NCBI GenBank assembly: GCA_032209605.1
Contig: JASFXZ010000001.1
Span: 33,608,619-33,672,618 of the forward strand
Reading direction: 5' to 3'
Source of the DNA: Mactromeris polynyma
Lineage: Eukaryota > Mollusca > Bivalvia > Venerida > Mactridae
Length of the DNA stretch: 64,000 bases
A program made the translations under genes and the position numbers. The notes beneath the pieces were generated by a model. The model ran no database searches. It was not told where the DNA came from and saw nothing but the letters and a program-made list of their open reading frames with translations. How positions within the stretch are numbered: position 1 is the first letter of the stretch; every line of letters starts with the position of its first letter. Below are positions 36,770 through 48,900 of this stretch, piece after piece.

Positions 36770-37320
36770 TGCTGAACAGCGATCAGTCCGCTTTAACATT
36801 AACAGTTTATGCTTAAAACAAGGTATAGGTATCCATGACCCTAATCCATTGTCAGATCATTGTGTCATTGATTTCACACTAGAAAATACAACTTCTGTTA
36901 TCGATAATGGTTATGACAATGATCAAACGGATGCAGTTAATTGTAATTATACATGGTGCAACATATGAAGGAGAAATATTTTATTTTTAATAGTTCTATT
37001 AGAAATGAAAATTTTACTGTTAATTTTAAATGTTATTGTCGAAAAAGTGAAGAGCTGTACACATTGTGAAGAAATTGAAAGAGAGAGAAAAAGTTGCTAA
37101 ATCAGTTGAATTTAGAATCATTTTCTCAGCTAATGTGTAGTTCAACGGATAAATTATTCAAGCGTCCTAAAGATAATTACAGCCATGAAAATGTTTCACC
37201 AAATTTTAACAAATCATGGCTTAATGGTGATTGTGCTTTGGAACGGTTTCAATTCTTATCCGTTTTAAATGATTATAGAAAGAATACCTCGGACGAAAAT
37301 CGAGTTTTATTATAGTAGGG
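36770..37320 (+). mobile_element. LINE remnant: end of endonuclease domain and linker
   Basis: Frames encode DPNPLSDHCVIDFTL, the conserved SDH end of an APE-type endonuclease. After several stops comes NFNKSWLNGDCALERFQFLS and LNDYRKNTSDENR, which match the conserved linker KPWF...C...R..F...LN.YR. of bivalve LINEs. Several stops and shifts make it a dead fragment. No reverse-transcriptase domain follows. Confidence 0.55.
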
Positions 37321-37479
37321 CTATTATCTGATGGCACAATAATTTGTAATTATGCTAATAAGCCGACGGTTTCACTTTGCATAAAAAGGGATGACCATTT
37401 AGAGTTCGGTCAATAAACGCTCGTGTCGTTCAAAAGTTTCGAAATATGAACAATTATTCAAGTATATACTTACGTTTGC

Positions 37480-37555
37480 CTCTGTAGCTCATTTAGGTGG
37501 ACAGTCAGTTAGCAATCTAGAGGTTACTAGTTCAAGCCTCATTTACATTGGGATT
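37480..37555 (+). repeat. tRNA-like SINE head
   Basis: GCCTCTGTAGCTCATTTAGG resembles box A and TAGTTCAAGCCTC (37529-37541) box B, about 45 bp apart. No adjoining SINE body was recognised. Confidence 0.4.
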
Positions 37556-37834
37556 TTTTATTCACAGTGATAACATTTTTTATACTTGTAGATTGTTTTC
37601 TCTTTATTTATCCTTCTATAGGTAAATTATTAAGTAATATTATATTTCTATTCATATTCTGTTCTTTGTTATTATCATAATACATGTATACATATATTCG
37701 TTTTACTTTGAACAATTAAAACAATAACATAAACATATCAATATTGAACAAAATCGTAAAAAATATTGCTTGAGCATGTTTTTACAGTTTAGCATGGTTC
37801 ATCAGCAGTGTCTGGGCTGGACTTGTTAAAAAGG

Positions 37835-38038
37835 CTAATGAATCTTGTTTAAAATCATATCATTAACTGTCTTGCAATCCACAGCGACATCAAAGCAATC
37901 CAATGATATGTTACTTATTATTTCTTGTTCTTCTTGAAACGTTTTCGCTGCCATCCTTTTAATTCGCGACATCGTCCTTTCTGACACCCCAGTCATAAAA
38001 ACGTATTTGTAGTTCTTTTCTTGGGCGAGACAACGGAA
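37835..38038 (-). pseudogene. Short open frame with helix-turn-helix-like segment
   Basis: A minus-strand frame of 67 codons (53 from its first ATG at 37996) contains FMTGVSERTMSRIKRMAAKT, which has the spacing of a helix-turn-helix (TGVSERTMSRIKR), as in transposase or invertebrate transposon-derived DNA-binding domains. A stop precedes the frame and a tag of about 30 residues follows. Probably a transposase remnant; no catalytic part is visible. Confidence 0.3.
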
Positions 38039-38254
38039 TCATAGACTGCTTCATTTAAGCATCTTGTACACAAAAGTCGTGAACTTTTGAAACAATGTCT
38101 CTGTCTGCTTGTACAACATAAAACGCTTTTCATTTTTTTTGCTAAAATAGTTTTATGTTTACACATATGTATCCAGTTTGCTGCGATTCACCCTCACATA
38201 TTTCGTGAAAAGCATGATACTTGAGTACGCATGATCGCGCTAAAAGCATGAAAG

Positions 38255-38330
38255 TCAGGATTCGAACCCAGATAGTCTGCGTTGAGATTCTGATGCGTAT
38301 CCAATACGCTATGTAATAAACACGCTGATG
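38255..38330 (-). repeat. tRNA-like SINE head, reverse orientation
   Basis: Plus-strand GGATTCGAACCCAGA (38259-38273) is an inverted box B; ATCCAATACGCTATG (38299-38313) lies where box A would be. It is embedded in an otherwise meaningless open frame. Confidence 0.4.
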
Positions 38331-38391
38331 TGATATCTGTGCATTTACATGTTCTTTTTCAAAATCAGAAAATGCGCCTATGTGATCATGA

Positions 38392-38660
38392 TCATTGAAC
38401 AAATCTGCAATTTGATAAGGACTGATATATGTCATGTTTCCATTCTTTTTTCCATATGTCTTTATCATTGCTTTCCATACAATGTATTTCTTGGAAACAA
38501 CTAATTTCATATTTCTTTATTTTTAAAACTTCAAGAAGTTTCATTCGCTTTTCACTAGATGACAATCCTTTAGTATTAAATGTACATGCATTTAAATTCA
38601 AGTTTGTCGATTACGATAGAACTTTCCAATTTCGCAAATATCATATTACATATGATTAAA
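38392..38660 (-). mobile_element. LINE remnant: N-terminus of APE-type endonuclease
   Basis: The minus-strand frame encodes LNACTFNTKGLSSSEKRMK, LLEVLKIKKYEISCFQEIHC and DKDIWKKEWKHD. This is the N-terminal signature of LINE endonucleases (N..GL...KR......KK.DI.CLQE.H), with the metal-binding glutamate in QEIH. It ends abruptly at a stop near 38390. Orientation is opposite to the remnant at 36770-37320, so they are separate insertions or a rearranged one. Confidence 0.6.
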
Positions 38661-38805
38661 TGCAGAATATTTCTTTTTATTTGATGAAAAACTAAGCTCA
38701 CAAAGAGTCCACTGCCATTCTGACTGAATTGGACTAATGTGCCAATACATTGCAATAAATAGGTTCAATAAAAATCCATTCGGCAGTTTAGGAGGAGATG
38801 TCGTT

Positions 38806-39900
38806 GATGTGATTCTATTACTGCAGACTGTGTATCTTATGTGATTCTATCACTGCAGACTGTTCATCTTATGTGATTCTATCACTGCAGACTGTTTATC
38901 TTATGTGATTCTATCACTGCAGACTGTTCATCTTATGTGATTCTTTCACTGCAGACTGTTCATCTTATGTGATTCTATTACTGCAGACTGTTCATCTTAT
39001 GTGATTCTATCACTGCAGACTGTTCATCTTATGTGATTCTATCACTGCAGACTGTTCATCTTATGTGATTCTATCACTGCATACTGTTCATCTTATGTGA
39101 TTCTATCACTGCAGACTGTTCATCTTATGTGATTCTATCACTGCAGCCTGTTAATCTTATGTGATTCTATCACTGCAGCCTGTTCATCTTATGTGATTCT
39201 ATCACTGCAGCCTGTTCATCTTATGTGATTCTATCACTGCAGCCTGTTCATCTTATGTGATTCTATCACTGCAGCCTGTTCATCTTATGTGATTCTATCA
39301 CTGCAGCCTGTTCATCTTATGTGATTCTATCACTGCAGCCTGTTCATCTTATGTGATTCTATCACTGCAGACTGTTCATCTTATGTGATTCTATCACTGC
39401 AGACTGTTCATCTTATGTGATTCTATCACTGCAGACTGTTCATCTTATGTGATTCTATCACTGCAGACTGTGTATCTTATGTGATTCTATCACTGCAGAC
39501 TGTTCATCTTATGTGATTCTATCACTGCAGACTGTGTATCTTATGTGATTCTATCACCGCAGACTGTTCATCTTATGTGATTCTATCAATGCAGACTGTG
39601 TCTTTTATGTGATCCTATCACCGCAGACTGTTCATCTTATGTGATTCTATCACTGCATACTGTTCATCTTATGTGATTCTATCACCGCAGACTGTTCATC
39701 TTATGTGATTCTATCACTGCATACTGTTCATCTTATGTGTTTCTATCACTGCACACTGTGTATCTTATACACTGCAGACTGTTCATCTTATGTGATTCTA
39801 TCACCGCAGACTGTGTCTTTTATGTGATCCTATCACCGCAGACTGTGTCTTTTATGTGATTCTATCACTGCAGACAGTGTATTTTATATTATTCTATCAC
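38806..39900 (+). repeat. 32-bp minisatellite, about 34 copies, just upstream of the PhyH gene
   Basis: The unit is ATGTGATTCTATCACTGCAG plus ACTGTTCATCTT (32 bp), each with a CTGCAG (PstI) site. Variants: GACTG/GCCTG in a central block, TTCATC/TGTATC/TGTCTT toward the 3' end, and CACCGC for CACTGC late in the array. The last decayed copies end about 50 bp before the start codon at 39950. Confidence 0.95.
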
Positions 39901-39949
39901 CACTGACTGTGCCAAACATTACATTGCAGTTGAAGAACAAATTTCAACA

Positions 39950-42900
39950 ATGGTTGACGGTAAGCATCTTTGATATCCAAGTACTTTGACATAACTAAAG
40001 ATCAAATTCAGATAAAGTTCACAATGATTCATACACCGCGAATTTCAAAGTTGTTCTTAAACTACAACAATGATCAACTTGCGTTTGTATGTGATAACCA
40101 GATTTCAATTTATCTGAACGTTTGTATGGCAAATAAAAAAACAGAAAAGAATAACATATCATTCATTGTATACTATTTACAAGATAATGATACACTCTAT
40201 GAATGTAAGTACATGTAAATTCATAACACACATTAATGAAATACACTTGTTGCAATTTTAAGCCTTCCAGATCAAAGGAAAGTTTCAACTTACGGAAGAA
40301 ATGAAAAAGAAATATGAAGAGGATGGCTTTTTCGTGGTCAAGTAAGTTGTGTGAAGTCATAAGTGGATTTATGTAGAACATTCTACAATACCATTCTGAA
40401 TCGCTATAAGTCCTACACTGCACTGATAATTTTATTTACAGCAGTGATGTTGAATCAATATCCGCGTTTACTCTCCTTTCGCGTCGGTCCCTTATTCCGA
40501 CACTTCCTTCGGACGATTAATGTGTGGGAGCGTAGTTGAGATTATACGGATTCTTTTAGAAGCACTCGGGAGACATGTGAGTATAGAGGTAGGACACCAA
40601 ACTCCTGATTCCAAGGTCAGAGGTTCGAATGCAGCCTTGGGCAAGAGATGTTTGTGGTCTTCACAGTTCCTTCATTATGTTAATATTAGTTAGAAACGCC
40701 GTAATTTATAGGCGCTCTCATAATTAAGAGATTCGAATCCACTGTTCTCGCAGTATCTAGCGACATTGCACTTCCCACAGTTTGTTGCAAATGTTTTCTC
40801 ACACGTCCAACATACTTCATTTGATTTTAGCCTTATTAGCGCCAAGTCCGTGCTATATATTAAGACATTTGACAAATTACGATGGTAACATTAGTACACT
40901 CCTCATTTCCAAAGAATCCCTCCTCCTTGCCTCCTCATTTCCAAAGAATCCCTCCTCCTTACCTCCTCATTTCCAAAGAATCCCTCCTCCTTGCCTCCTC
41001 ATTTCCGAAGAAGCCCTCATCCTTGCATCCTTATTGTTATGGAGGCCCTCCTTGCCCCTTTCGAATTTTACTTGAGTAATCCGGCACTAGTAGGCTACCA
41101 TAGTCATCTAGCGACCTGGTACGGTATGTTATGTGCTAAGTAGAATCGTACCTGGTTTCAATTTCTCCATTTTTATGTCAAAACTGTTTTATAATCTTCT
41201 ACACGATCTTCTATAACTTTCAGGAACTTCTTAGACAGTGAAGAACTCGTGCAGATTGAGAAAGTTTTAGACGAACCGGATAGTATCGTGAAACATGGTT
41301 ATGAGGTAACATTCGACCTTGATAGTAAATTTGTTACCGGTTCTCCTAGTACTTTGGTCATTTTAGGTTTTCGATCTTTCCCATGCACTACAAGAAGATG
41401 GTCGCGTGATGAAGGCTAAGTGACGTTAGGGAATGACATTTACAGTGTTCGTTTACTTTTAAGGATGTAAGTTTGAGGTTGGGATCAACATTAAACCAGA
41501 CAGGTTAAAAAACAGTGTTTTTTCTTCAATCAATGTTGTTAAGCGGTATAGAAATTTTCACTGGTCATTTTGAGTCTTGTCCTTTTGCCATTTTAATTGT
41601 TTATGTATACTTATATTACCATGTCTCTTCGTACGTTTCCTTTGGCTTTGCGCTTTGTGTTTGAAATTTCCTGCTCGAGTCATTTGTTTAGTTTTTTAGT
41701 TATTTAATATTTATTCTTACTTACCAACGTATCAAAGATATTGACGCCTTACGTTTTGATGTTCAAAGCAATATGACGTGACGAAAACAAACGCGAGACT
41801 GGAACCTATTATAATATTAAGCATAATTTAATAGAGACTTGGGTATCCGGGTGAGTATTTAACATCGTAAGTCTATTTTAGAAGAAACATGATAATATGA
41901 GCCAAAAACAACGAACAAACTTAGTCTTCTAGTTAAAAACTAATTTAAATGTTAGGTTTCTACTTCAGACGCTGGAACCGGACGGAAAGAAAATAATGCG
42001 CATCCTTTTCAGTCAGCCCGGAAACGACGTCACGGGAATGGTATCAAGATCAGAGAAGATAGTCAATACAGTTGAAGAGGTACGAAACATCAAAATGGCA
42101 AAATAAAAATCAATACAATTCTCAAGTCAATTATAAAAAAAGAAATGGTGTTAACAACGTACATAGGTGATATAAAATAGCATGCACGTTCTAATAATGT
42201 TACATTTGAGATGCGTTTTTGACTATCATTACGTTTAATAACAAAGTTTGATGATATCTCTATTATGTAGACCTATCAAGTATTTGAATCTTTGCTATAA
42301 AATATCGTGTTGTAGTATCACAATTTCGAGTTGCAGATGCCACATGTTCCAAACGCTGTTGTGATATAGGGCCGGCTACAAGTCGATTACTAGATACATA
42401 TACTTTGCAAACTTTATTTATTTTATTGTAAAAAATAGTCACGTGAGCCAACATATATTCACTTCTTCGTCATATAGTATGTTATTTTCAGTTGCTAGGA
42501 GGCGAAGTGTATCATTACCATAGTAAATTCATTTTAAAAAATGCAAGGGAAGGCGGCAGCCATGTTTGGCACCAGGACTATGGGTAATAATATATCCAAT
42601 TATAATTTATGTATCATTTTGTCAATTAGATATATATATATCAAGGTGTACATACATTGAACGTAACTGAGTCTTCGACGACGAACATTATTTCATGAAT
42701 GTATTTAATAATAAATCTCTCATTAATGACAATATTCCTCGTTTTTTATAACTATCATAAGTTCAAAAGCAAAGAACAATTTTAGCTCGAGATTTTTTTA
42801 CTGTATTTATATTAATTTTCGTTTAGTTCTCAAATTTTGTTTTGTCCGCTGAATCTCTTTTCGTCTGTTTTTCACTTACGTTGTATTAGTCGGTATGTCT

Positions 42901-45900
42901 CTTTATACCGGGACGAAATGTCCTCGATCGGTCGATGTTCTAGTATAAAGTTTACATAATCATTAAGTTCTTATAATACATTTCGAACTGTTCTAGTTGA
43001 AGGCCTAGGTATGACATGAAGTGGTAGATCTAGTACGGTGATCACGTGGTTTCTAAATAAGGTTATGAAACTGTATCATGCTCGCACTTACGTAACGTCA
43101 TCGACGTTGTACACCTGTGGCGTCCTATTTAACCTGACCTTACACTAATGCTTGGATTTGCCTTGACATGTATGTTCAATGCATCTTAATAAATTATTGG
43201 AACTGCAACACTTATGAATGAAGCCCCAAATAGAGAAAACAGACCCTCTTCTTGAATTATTTGCTCCATATATCTCTCAGTAATGGTAATAAAACAAACA
43301 CAATTGAGTCTTGAACATCATTTATGGCAGAATGTATGAAGTATGAATGTTTAAGTTTATTTGAAATTGTATTCATGTATAAATATTTGTACGTATACGT
43401 AATTTTGTTACGCGTTTTGACCATAGTTTGTAATTTAAACAGTGAAAGGCTTAACTTATGCCGATATGCTAACAACTGAATGAATGAAATGTAAAAGTTA
43501 ACAAAATGATTGAATAAGATTTTGGTATACAGAATTAAGTGTTTAATTTGGAACAATGCGCGATGTATGAGCGTTCGTCCCAAAATTATTTTCTAATCAG
43601 CCAATATACATGTTTTACAAGGTACTGGTACAAACATAACCTATTCCCGGATATGATCACAGTCTGGATGCCACTAGACAGAGCAACAAAACAGAATAGT
43701 TGTCTCCAGGTACACATACTGTTATACACATATACTGGTCAGAATTACTATCCCGCCCGTAATATTTTATATAGACCACTGATTATTCGTCACAGGTTTG
43801 TTTCCCATTCACCATGCAATAACTCTGTATTGCGAACGAAATCTCCTTTTGACTGAAAATATTTTGTCATGAATATTTGCTCAAAATAATTGATTTCATC
43901 GTGTTCAATCTTCTCAAATGTGTCTACCATTTCTGTAAAATCGGAATACAGTAAAACCTCTGTTATAAAGATTATCAATAATTCTGAAGAAAGTTTGGGT
44001 TAGTGTTCAGGTCTGATTATCTAGTTAAAAGATGGTCGAACAAATATATACTAGATTATGAAAGTATTATTTAACTACAAATGCAGAGGTCTTAATTTCG
44101 AGGTGGTCTTATTATTAAAGCTTAATTGTATGTACTACACAGCTGCTGAAAGGATCGCACAAGTGTGGACGTATCAACCATGGTCCTGGCACTGGTACCC
44201 TGCAAGCAGAGGCTGATCCTGATCGTATAGAGCAACTAAAGAAAGTTTGTCCACATTTATATTGTGAGATGGAACCAGGTATGTGCCCGGCTCAAACACC
44301 TTGCTCCTTAGGATGTTTTCAGACAAATGCTGAATTTTATCCGATAGATGTTTCTGATTTAATTGCATTTCGTGTTTTGTTAAAAGTATAGGAAGCATTG
44401 TTAAGCGCTAAAGCGTATAGCTATCTCCTAGTACGGAGGTCACGAGCTTAAGCCCCGCACTGAGCGAAGTTTGATAAAACAACTTCACAATTTCTCAATT
44501 TGGCGCGAGTACTTGTTAGTAACTCAGGAAGCAGTCTTCAATAATCGTAAATATTTACTAAATATTAAGGATAATGACATATTGTACTTGTTTACATGTG
44601 TATTGTTAGAAGAGGAACCTTGTCTTTGGTATTATTTTGCCCCTGTTTTCAACAGCATTTCTATCATACAGTGATCGATTAACCTGTGTGCGCATGGGTA
44701 TAAGGCCAGAACTAACTCCAAATTGTCAGTATAGCGCCAGTAGGGTAAAACGGGGAGACCACTGGGCAAAACAACACTGAATAAATATCCACTACTATAA
44801 GTACCACGTGACAGCAACATATGCATTGTGGACGACACATTATTTACTGATACTGAAACCGTAAAATTTTTCAATAATAAACTATATTTTTTTATATTTA
44901 AATGCGATACACTTCTAACGGACTTTTGCTAGAAAATTTTGTTTAGACTTTTGGGAAGGTGCGTGAATATTTGCCCAGTGGTAGTTTGCCCAGTGGTTTC
45001 TGACCAGCGTTTTATTGTGCACTGGATATTTGCCTAGCGGTATTTTGCTCAGTGGTGCTCTGTTGGTCTCCTACAAGCGCCCCTTATTTCTGCTGAGCAG
45101 ACCAGACATACACTAGTTGTGGTGCATTCATATCACAATATCGCATTTCAGGTGATGTATTGTTTCAACATTGTAATATGTTACATACTAGTGCCCCCAA
45201 TGATTCCGACATGAGAAGATGGGCGTTTGTTGCTTGTTACAACAGGAAGAGTAACTCTTCCTTCGCAAAGCACCATCATCCACAATACTCTCCAATAGAG
45301 AAGGTAAATATTCAATGTGGAGAGTCATTCTTTAAAATACATGCTTACTTTGCGTGTCACTGTGTAATTGCAAAGCGCATGGTGCCGAATATAACCAGAA
45401 TTGCTTAATACTTCGAAAGAAAATTTATCAAATTTATTTGGTCACGAGATACAAATTTTCATATTTTATTATGTCTGCTATTCAGAAAAGCAAGCGCGTA
45501 TAATTGTGATTGACTGCAACATGTAATATCTCTCTCATTCCAAACCTCAAATACCTTCAAGCAGTCACGTGAACTGCGGAGGTTGAACCCAATTTCAGCG
45601 CACACATTTGACTGGTTCCAAACACGCAAAGGAGACAACCATTGCTGTACTATTGTATTATACCACAGATCAGTTTAATATACCGTATCTTTATAATACC
45701 ACATTGATAATATTTATTTGTTCTGTTAATGTCTTGAAGAGTTCAAGGACATAAACCAAATTATAGATACACTATTACTTGTGCAAAGCTATTGACTTGT
45801 TTACTATTCGTTCCAAAGGTTCCAGATTCCGAGATCAAAACCTGCAAGAACTACACCGACTTCACTGGCAAAGATTTCGTCAATCCGCTTAGCAATCAAG

Positions 45901-45944
45901 AGGATATGAAACTTTATTGCCAGTATGATTTGCGCAAACTCTAA
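39950..45944 (+). CDS. PhyH-family Fe(II)/2-oxoglutarate dioxygenase (proline-hydroxylase-like), 9 exons
   Basis: Oxygenase of the phytanoyl-CoA dioxygenase fold; relatives hydroxylate phytanoyl-CoA, free proline or ectoine. Exons: 39950-39959, 40263-40341, 41224-41305, 41969-42079, 42492-42583, 43622-43709, 44143-44278, 45152-45303, 45819-45944; phases agree and the sum is 876 nt (291 aa). Iron ligands: H121 and D123 in VWHQDYG, and H211 in MLHTSAPN; R221/R222 (DMRRWAF) is placed to bind 2-oxoglutarate. [11 protein letters not shown] is the usual P/L-GSH strand. There is no N-terminal targeting peptide (starts [11 protein letters not shown]), unlike mitochondrial or peroxisomal forms. The exon 2 acceptor (TTTTAAG) was chosen because the stronger CAG eight bases later breaks the frame. 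Best guess is the L-proline trans-4-hydroxylase-like group of marine invertebrates; the substrate is not proven. Confidence 0.88.
40560..40690 (+). repeat. tRNA-derived SINE remnant in PhyH intron 2
   Basis: TGTGAGTATAGAGGTAGGAC is a degenerate box A region; AGAGGTTCGAATGCA (40619-40633) is box B. It shares AAACTCCTGATTCCAAGGTC with the heads near 8635 and 49770. Confidence 0.45.
40897..41030 (+). repeat. Short pyrimidine-rich tandem repeat in PhyH intron 2
   Basis: About four copies of a unit of roughly 32 bp, CTCCTCATTTCCAAAGAATC then CCTCCTCCTTGC. Overlapping open frames ([12 protein letters not shown] type) come from the repeat. Confidence 0.8.
44733..45082. mobile_element. Inverted-repeat (fold-back or MITE-like) element in PhyH intron 7
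   Basis: The left arm (AGCGCCAGTAGG, GGAGACCACTGGGCAAAACA, TGAATAAATATCCACTACTA) is inverted on the right (TTTGCCCAGTGG twice, TTGCTCAGTGGTGCTC, GGTCTCCTACAAGCGC). The right arm also has an internal duplication. No coding. Confidence 0.55.
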
Positions 45945-45999
45945 GCTTACAAAATACATTTATAATTACACGTATACTGTTTCTGTAATATTCGTACAC

Positions 46000-48900
46000 G
46001 TCATCAGTGAAAGAATCCATTATACAGGTTAGACCTAGGTTAGATATATATATATATATATATATAGTCCGTTTATATTTACTTGCGAACGGTTGTAAAC
46101 AAACTTTGAGGTGATCAGCCAATGAAAACATGTTTTGCAAAAAGTTGACCAATGGACATTGAGGACATAATTACGGTATTCTGGACTATTTTTGAATCAA
46201 TAGTGGTTCCTCAACGATAACACGCAAACAGTTGGACGCGTCTATTTTATGTTAACTTAGGAAACAATGCGTTACACGCGTTTCATTTGGCCTGTAAATA
46301 TGGTGAAAGGACAGCTTTTGCACTGTGCATTCTATAAAGGAAAAAGAAATAAATCTCAAGTTTATATTGATTTATATCTATTTTGAAGAAACCTTGCACA
46401 TCATATGTTTGATTCTATTCATAATTTTGTTTGAAAAAAATGCAAATAGCACCTTATCGTTGAGGAATAATACAAACATATATTACATACCTCTATTGTG
46501 TTTTTATTTTTCGCTTTCAAAGAAAGAAATTAGAATTATAAAAATGTTGAAAATAATGTCAATACTTACTACCAACTATGCAATCTGGTTCTTGAAACAC
46601 TTTTACCACTTATGTACATTTGTTTGGCTATACTCGTATTTATGGATTTTGTTATACCAATAAACTATAAGTTATGTCATGTGTAATAACTGTCAATAAA
46701 CGTATGTATACTCAAACTCTGGATATGCCTTTGTTTGTGCTGGATAATAATGTAATACTTTGTATCATATTGTCTGATGTGTTCCTCATCCATACCTCAT
46801 TTATACAAATAATAAGTATGTTATTGTACCAATTGTGTTGTGTTTCATCAGGAAAAAGAAAGCACATATAATATTAAATTTGTATCGAAAATACAGGATA
46901 AACATATATTTATAAAAGATGATCAACGCAATTTGAAACAAGCAAATATGCTGTAGTTATTGAGTTATTTGCACGAATACATGTTCAAAGAAAACGAAAG
47001 ATAATATCGTTTTAATAAATATATATTTTCAATAATAATAGCATGCGTGGCAGACGTAGTTTGTTTCAAGTTCAAGAAAATTTAATAAAGCGCATATTAA
47101 TTAAATGTACCCAAACCACAGTACCATTTTGGCATTGTCTAACGACCTTTCAGTGATTTTCACAAATCACTACTTCAGGTACTTAGACATTCATAAAAAT
47201 GTTCATTAATACGATGCTAGCGCATTTATGATAATTGTGTATGCTGGTTTGCTTAAACTGCATGGACACCATGTTAAGTCGTTAAAGAGACATTTTTTTT
47301 GTAATATGACATGTATAACATGTGGAATGTAATTAGATAGAAATATATAGATATATCATTAGTTCACCGACCCACTTCAGATATTATAAGGAGAACATCT
47401 AGAAGAAATTCACTCCTTAAGTACTTATGACATTTCTGGTTCAACAGAAAGACGATCGAGCATGAGTAATATCATCAATGAATTGCAAACGTGTATGGCT
47501 TTGAAGAACGCCCTTTATCATTGGTGATTAACATGCATTCTTCTACACATAACATGCTTTACCACAGTAATATGCCACCATATAAAAAAATTTATAAAAT
47601 GTTTTCCTCGGCTGTAATCGTCATCAGTTATCTTTACTCCTCAGCCGGCAACGTCATCATTGCAAAATGTCTTCTGCGGTAAACGACATCATATTCAGTG
47701 TGCATTACGGTCCCTTTGAAAGGATCAAACGTCGGCTTAAGAGCACTGACAGACTTGTAACTCACTAGAATTAGATTTAGAATTGTTCTTAAATTATGTT
47801 TGTTTTGATATATGGAGTAAAACTATTCAATTTCTGTCGCAAAACGCTTAAAATCGAGCAGCAGAAGGCAATATTTACTTTTTCTTTCTTTATGTCAAAT
47901 TTAAACAGACGATACCAGCTTTATTCCGCAAAGATATCGCTTTGTAACCTTTTTATAGTAAATTTAGACTTCCACGGTCGTTCAGACGATATCAGATCTT
48001 AGAGAAACATTGAAAATACAAATTATTGGTCAGAAAATGAAAACCACTACTCACCTGTCTGGTACGCATCACTATGTCGTAAACGCATCACTCGGCGGAG
48101 TACACATCGGGTTATATACCGTGTTGATGTGTACCGCAATCATAGATACGTATGTCTGCATTCAAACAATACTTTATTTCTCGAGAAGATGAATTTATTC
48201 AGCGATGCGTGAGCCAATCAAATCTAAAGTGACAAATGTCGAAGCAAATTTTGGACAACAGAACAGGGTTTGTAAACTGGACGCTGATTTGTTCAAACTC
48301 TGCAAGTTGTAAACTAACTGGATTGTTGCTAATGCCATCTTTATACGGCTACGCATAAAATAATCTTATGTGATGTTGTAATAAGTGAAGTTCTAGGCTT
48401 TTTATTGCCTTTATTAGCTCATAGGAATATTATCAGGTTGAGGTTTTTAAATACAATTTATGTATATATTTATGGATAGTGTAACGTTACCAAATCACAT
48501 GAGTGCCAATTTAGAGGTCTAAGGCTCGAACCCGAGTGAGGCGTATGTTCTCGTTGACCACAGATGATATTACATTCAAAGTCATTTGTCCCTCACATTT
48601 GGATACATGTAGGAGGACATTAACTCTAGAAGTATCTGACTACAACGCACTCTGTCTTTCGCATCATTTGTTTGTCAATAATGGAAATACCGCTCATCGC
48701 TAAGGAGTTTCAAATACGATATTACAGTATTGTGGACAGGGCGAGTGGAGTGTCGCCAATGATAATTACTATTAGATTTTTGAGAAGATCAATTGATGCT
48801 CAGACAATTGGAGATAACTGAATATACGTAAATTTTCTCAGACATACGTCATTGCCTTGCAGGGTAACATTAGGAAACCGCGATCTCTAATGATGTAAGG

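Noticed and set aside
38806..39900. Possible CRISPR-like array of 32-bp repeats
   Set aside because: There are no spacers; it is a head-to-tail minisatellite in a eukaryotic genome.
40163..40423. Minus-strand open frame of 86 codons opposite PhyH exon 2
   Set aside because: It overlaps a well-supported plus-strand exon and has no conserved motif or splice support.
44400..44475. Possible SINE or tRNA head (CACGAGCTTAAGCCCCGCACTG)
   Set aside because: Box B is degenerate and box A is not convincing; too weak to list as a feature.
46325..46663. 112-codon frame rich in I, L, F and Y, looking like a membrane protein
   Set aside because: Composition is what AT-rich noncoding DNA gives; there is no splice context, family motif or codon bias.
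48480..48560. Possible tRNA gene suggested by GGCTCGAACCCGAG
   Set aside because: Only a lone box B-like string is present; no box A or cloverleaf partner at the right distance.
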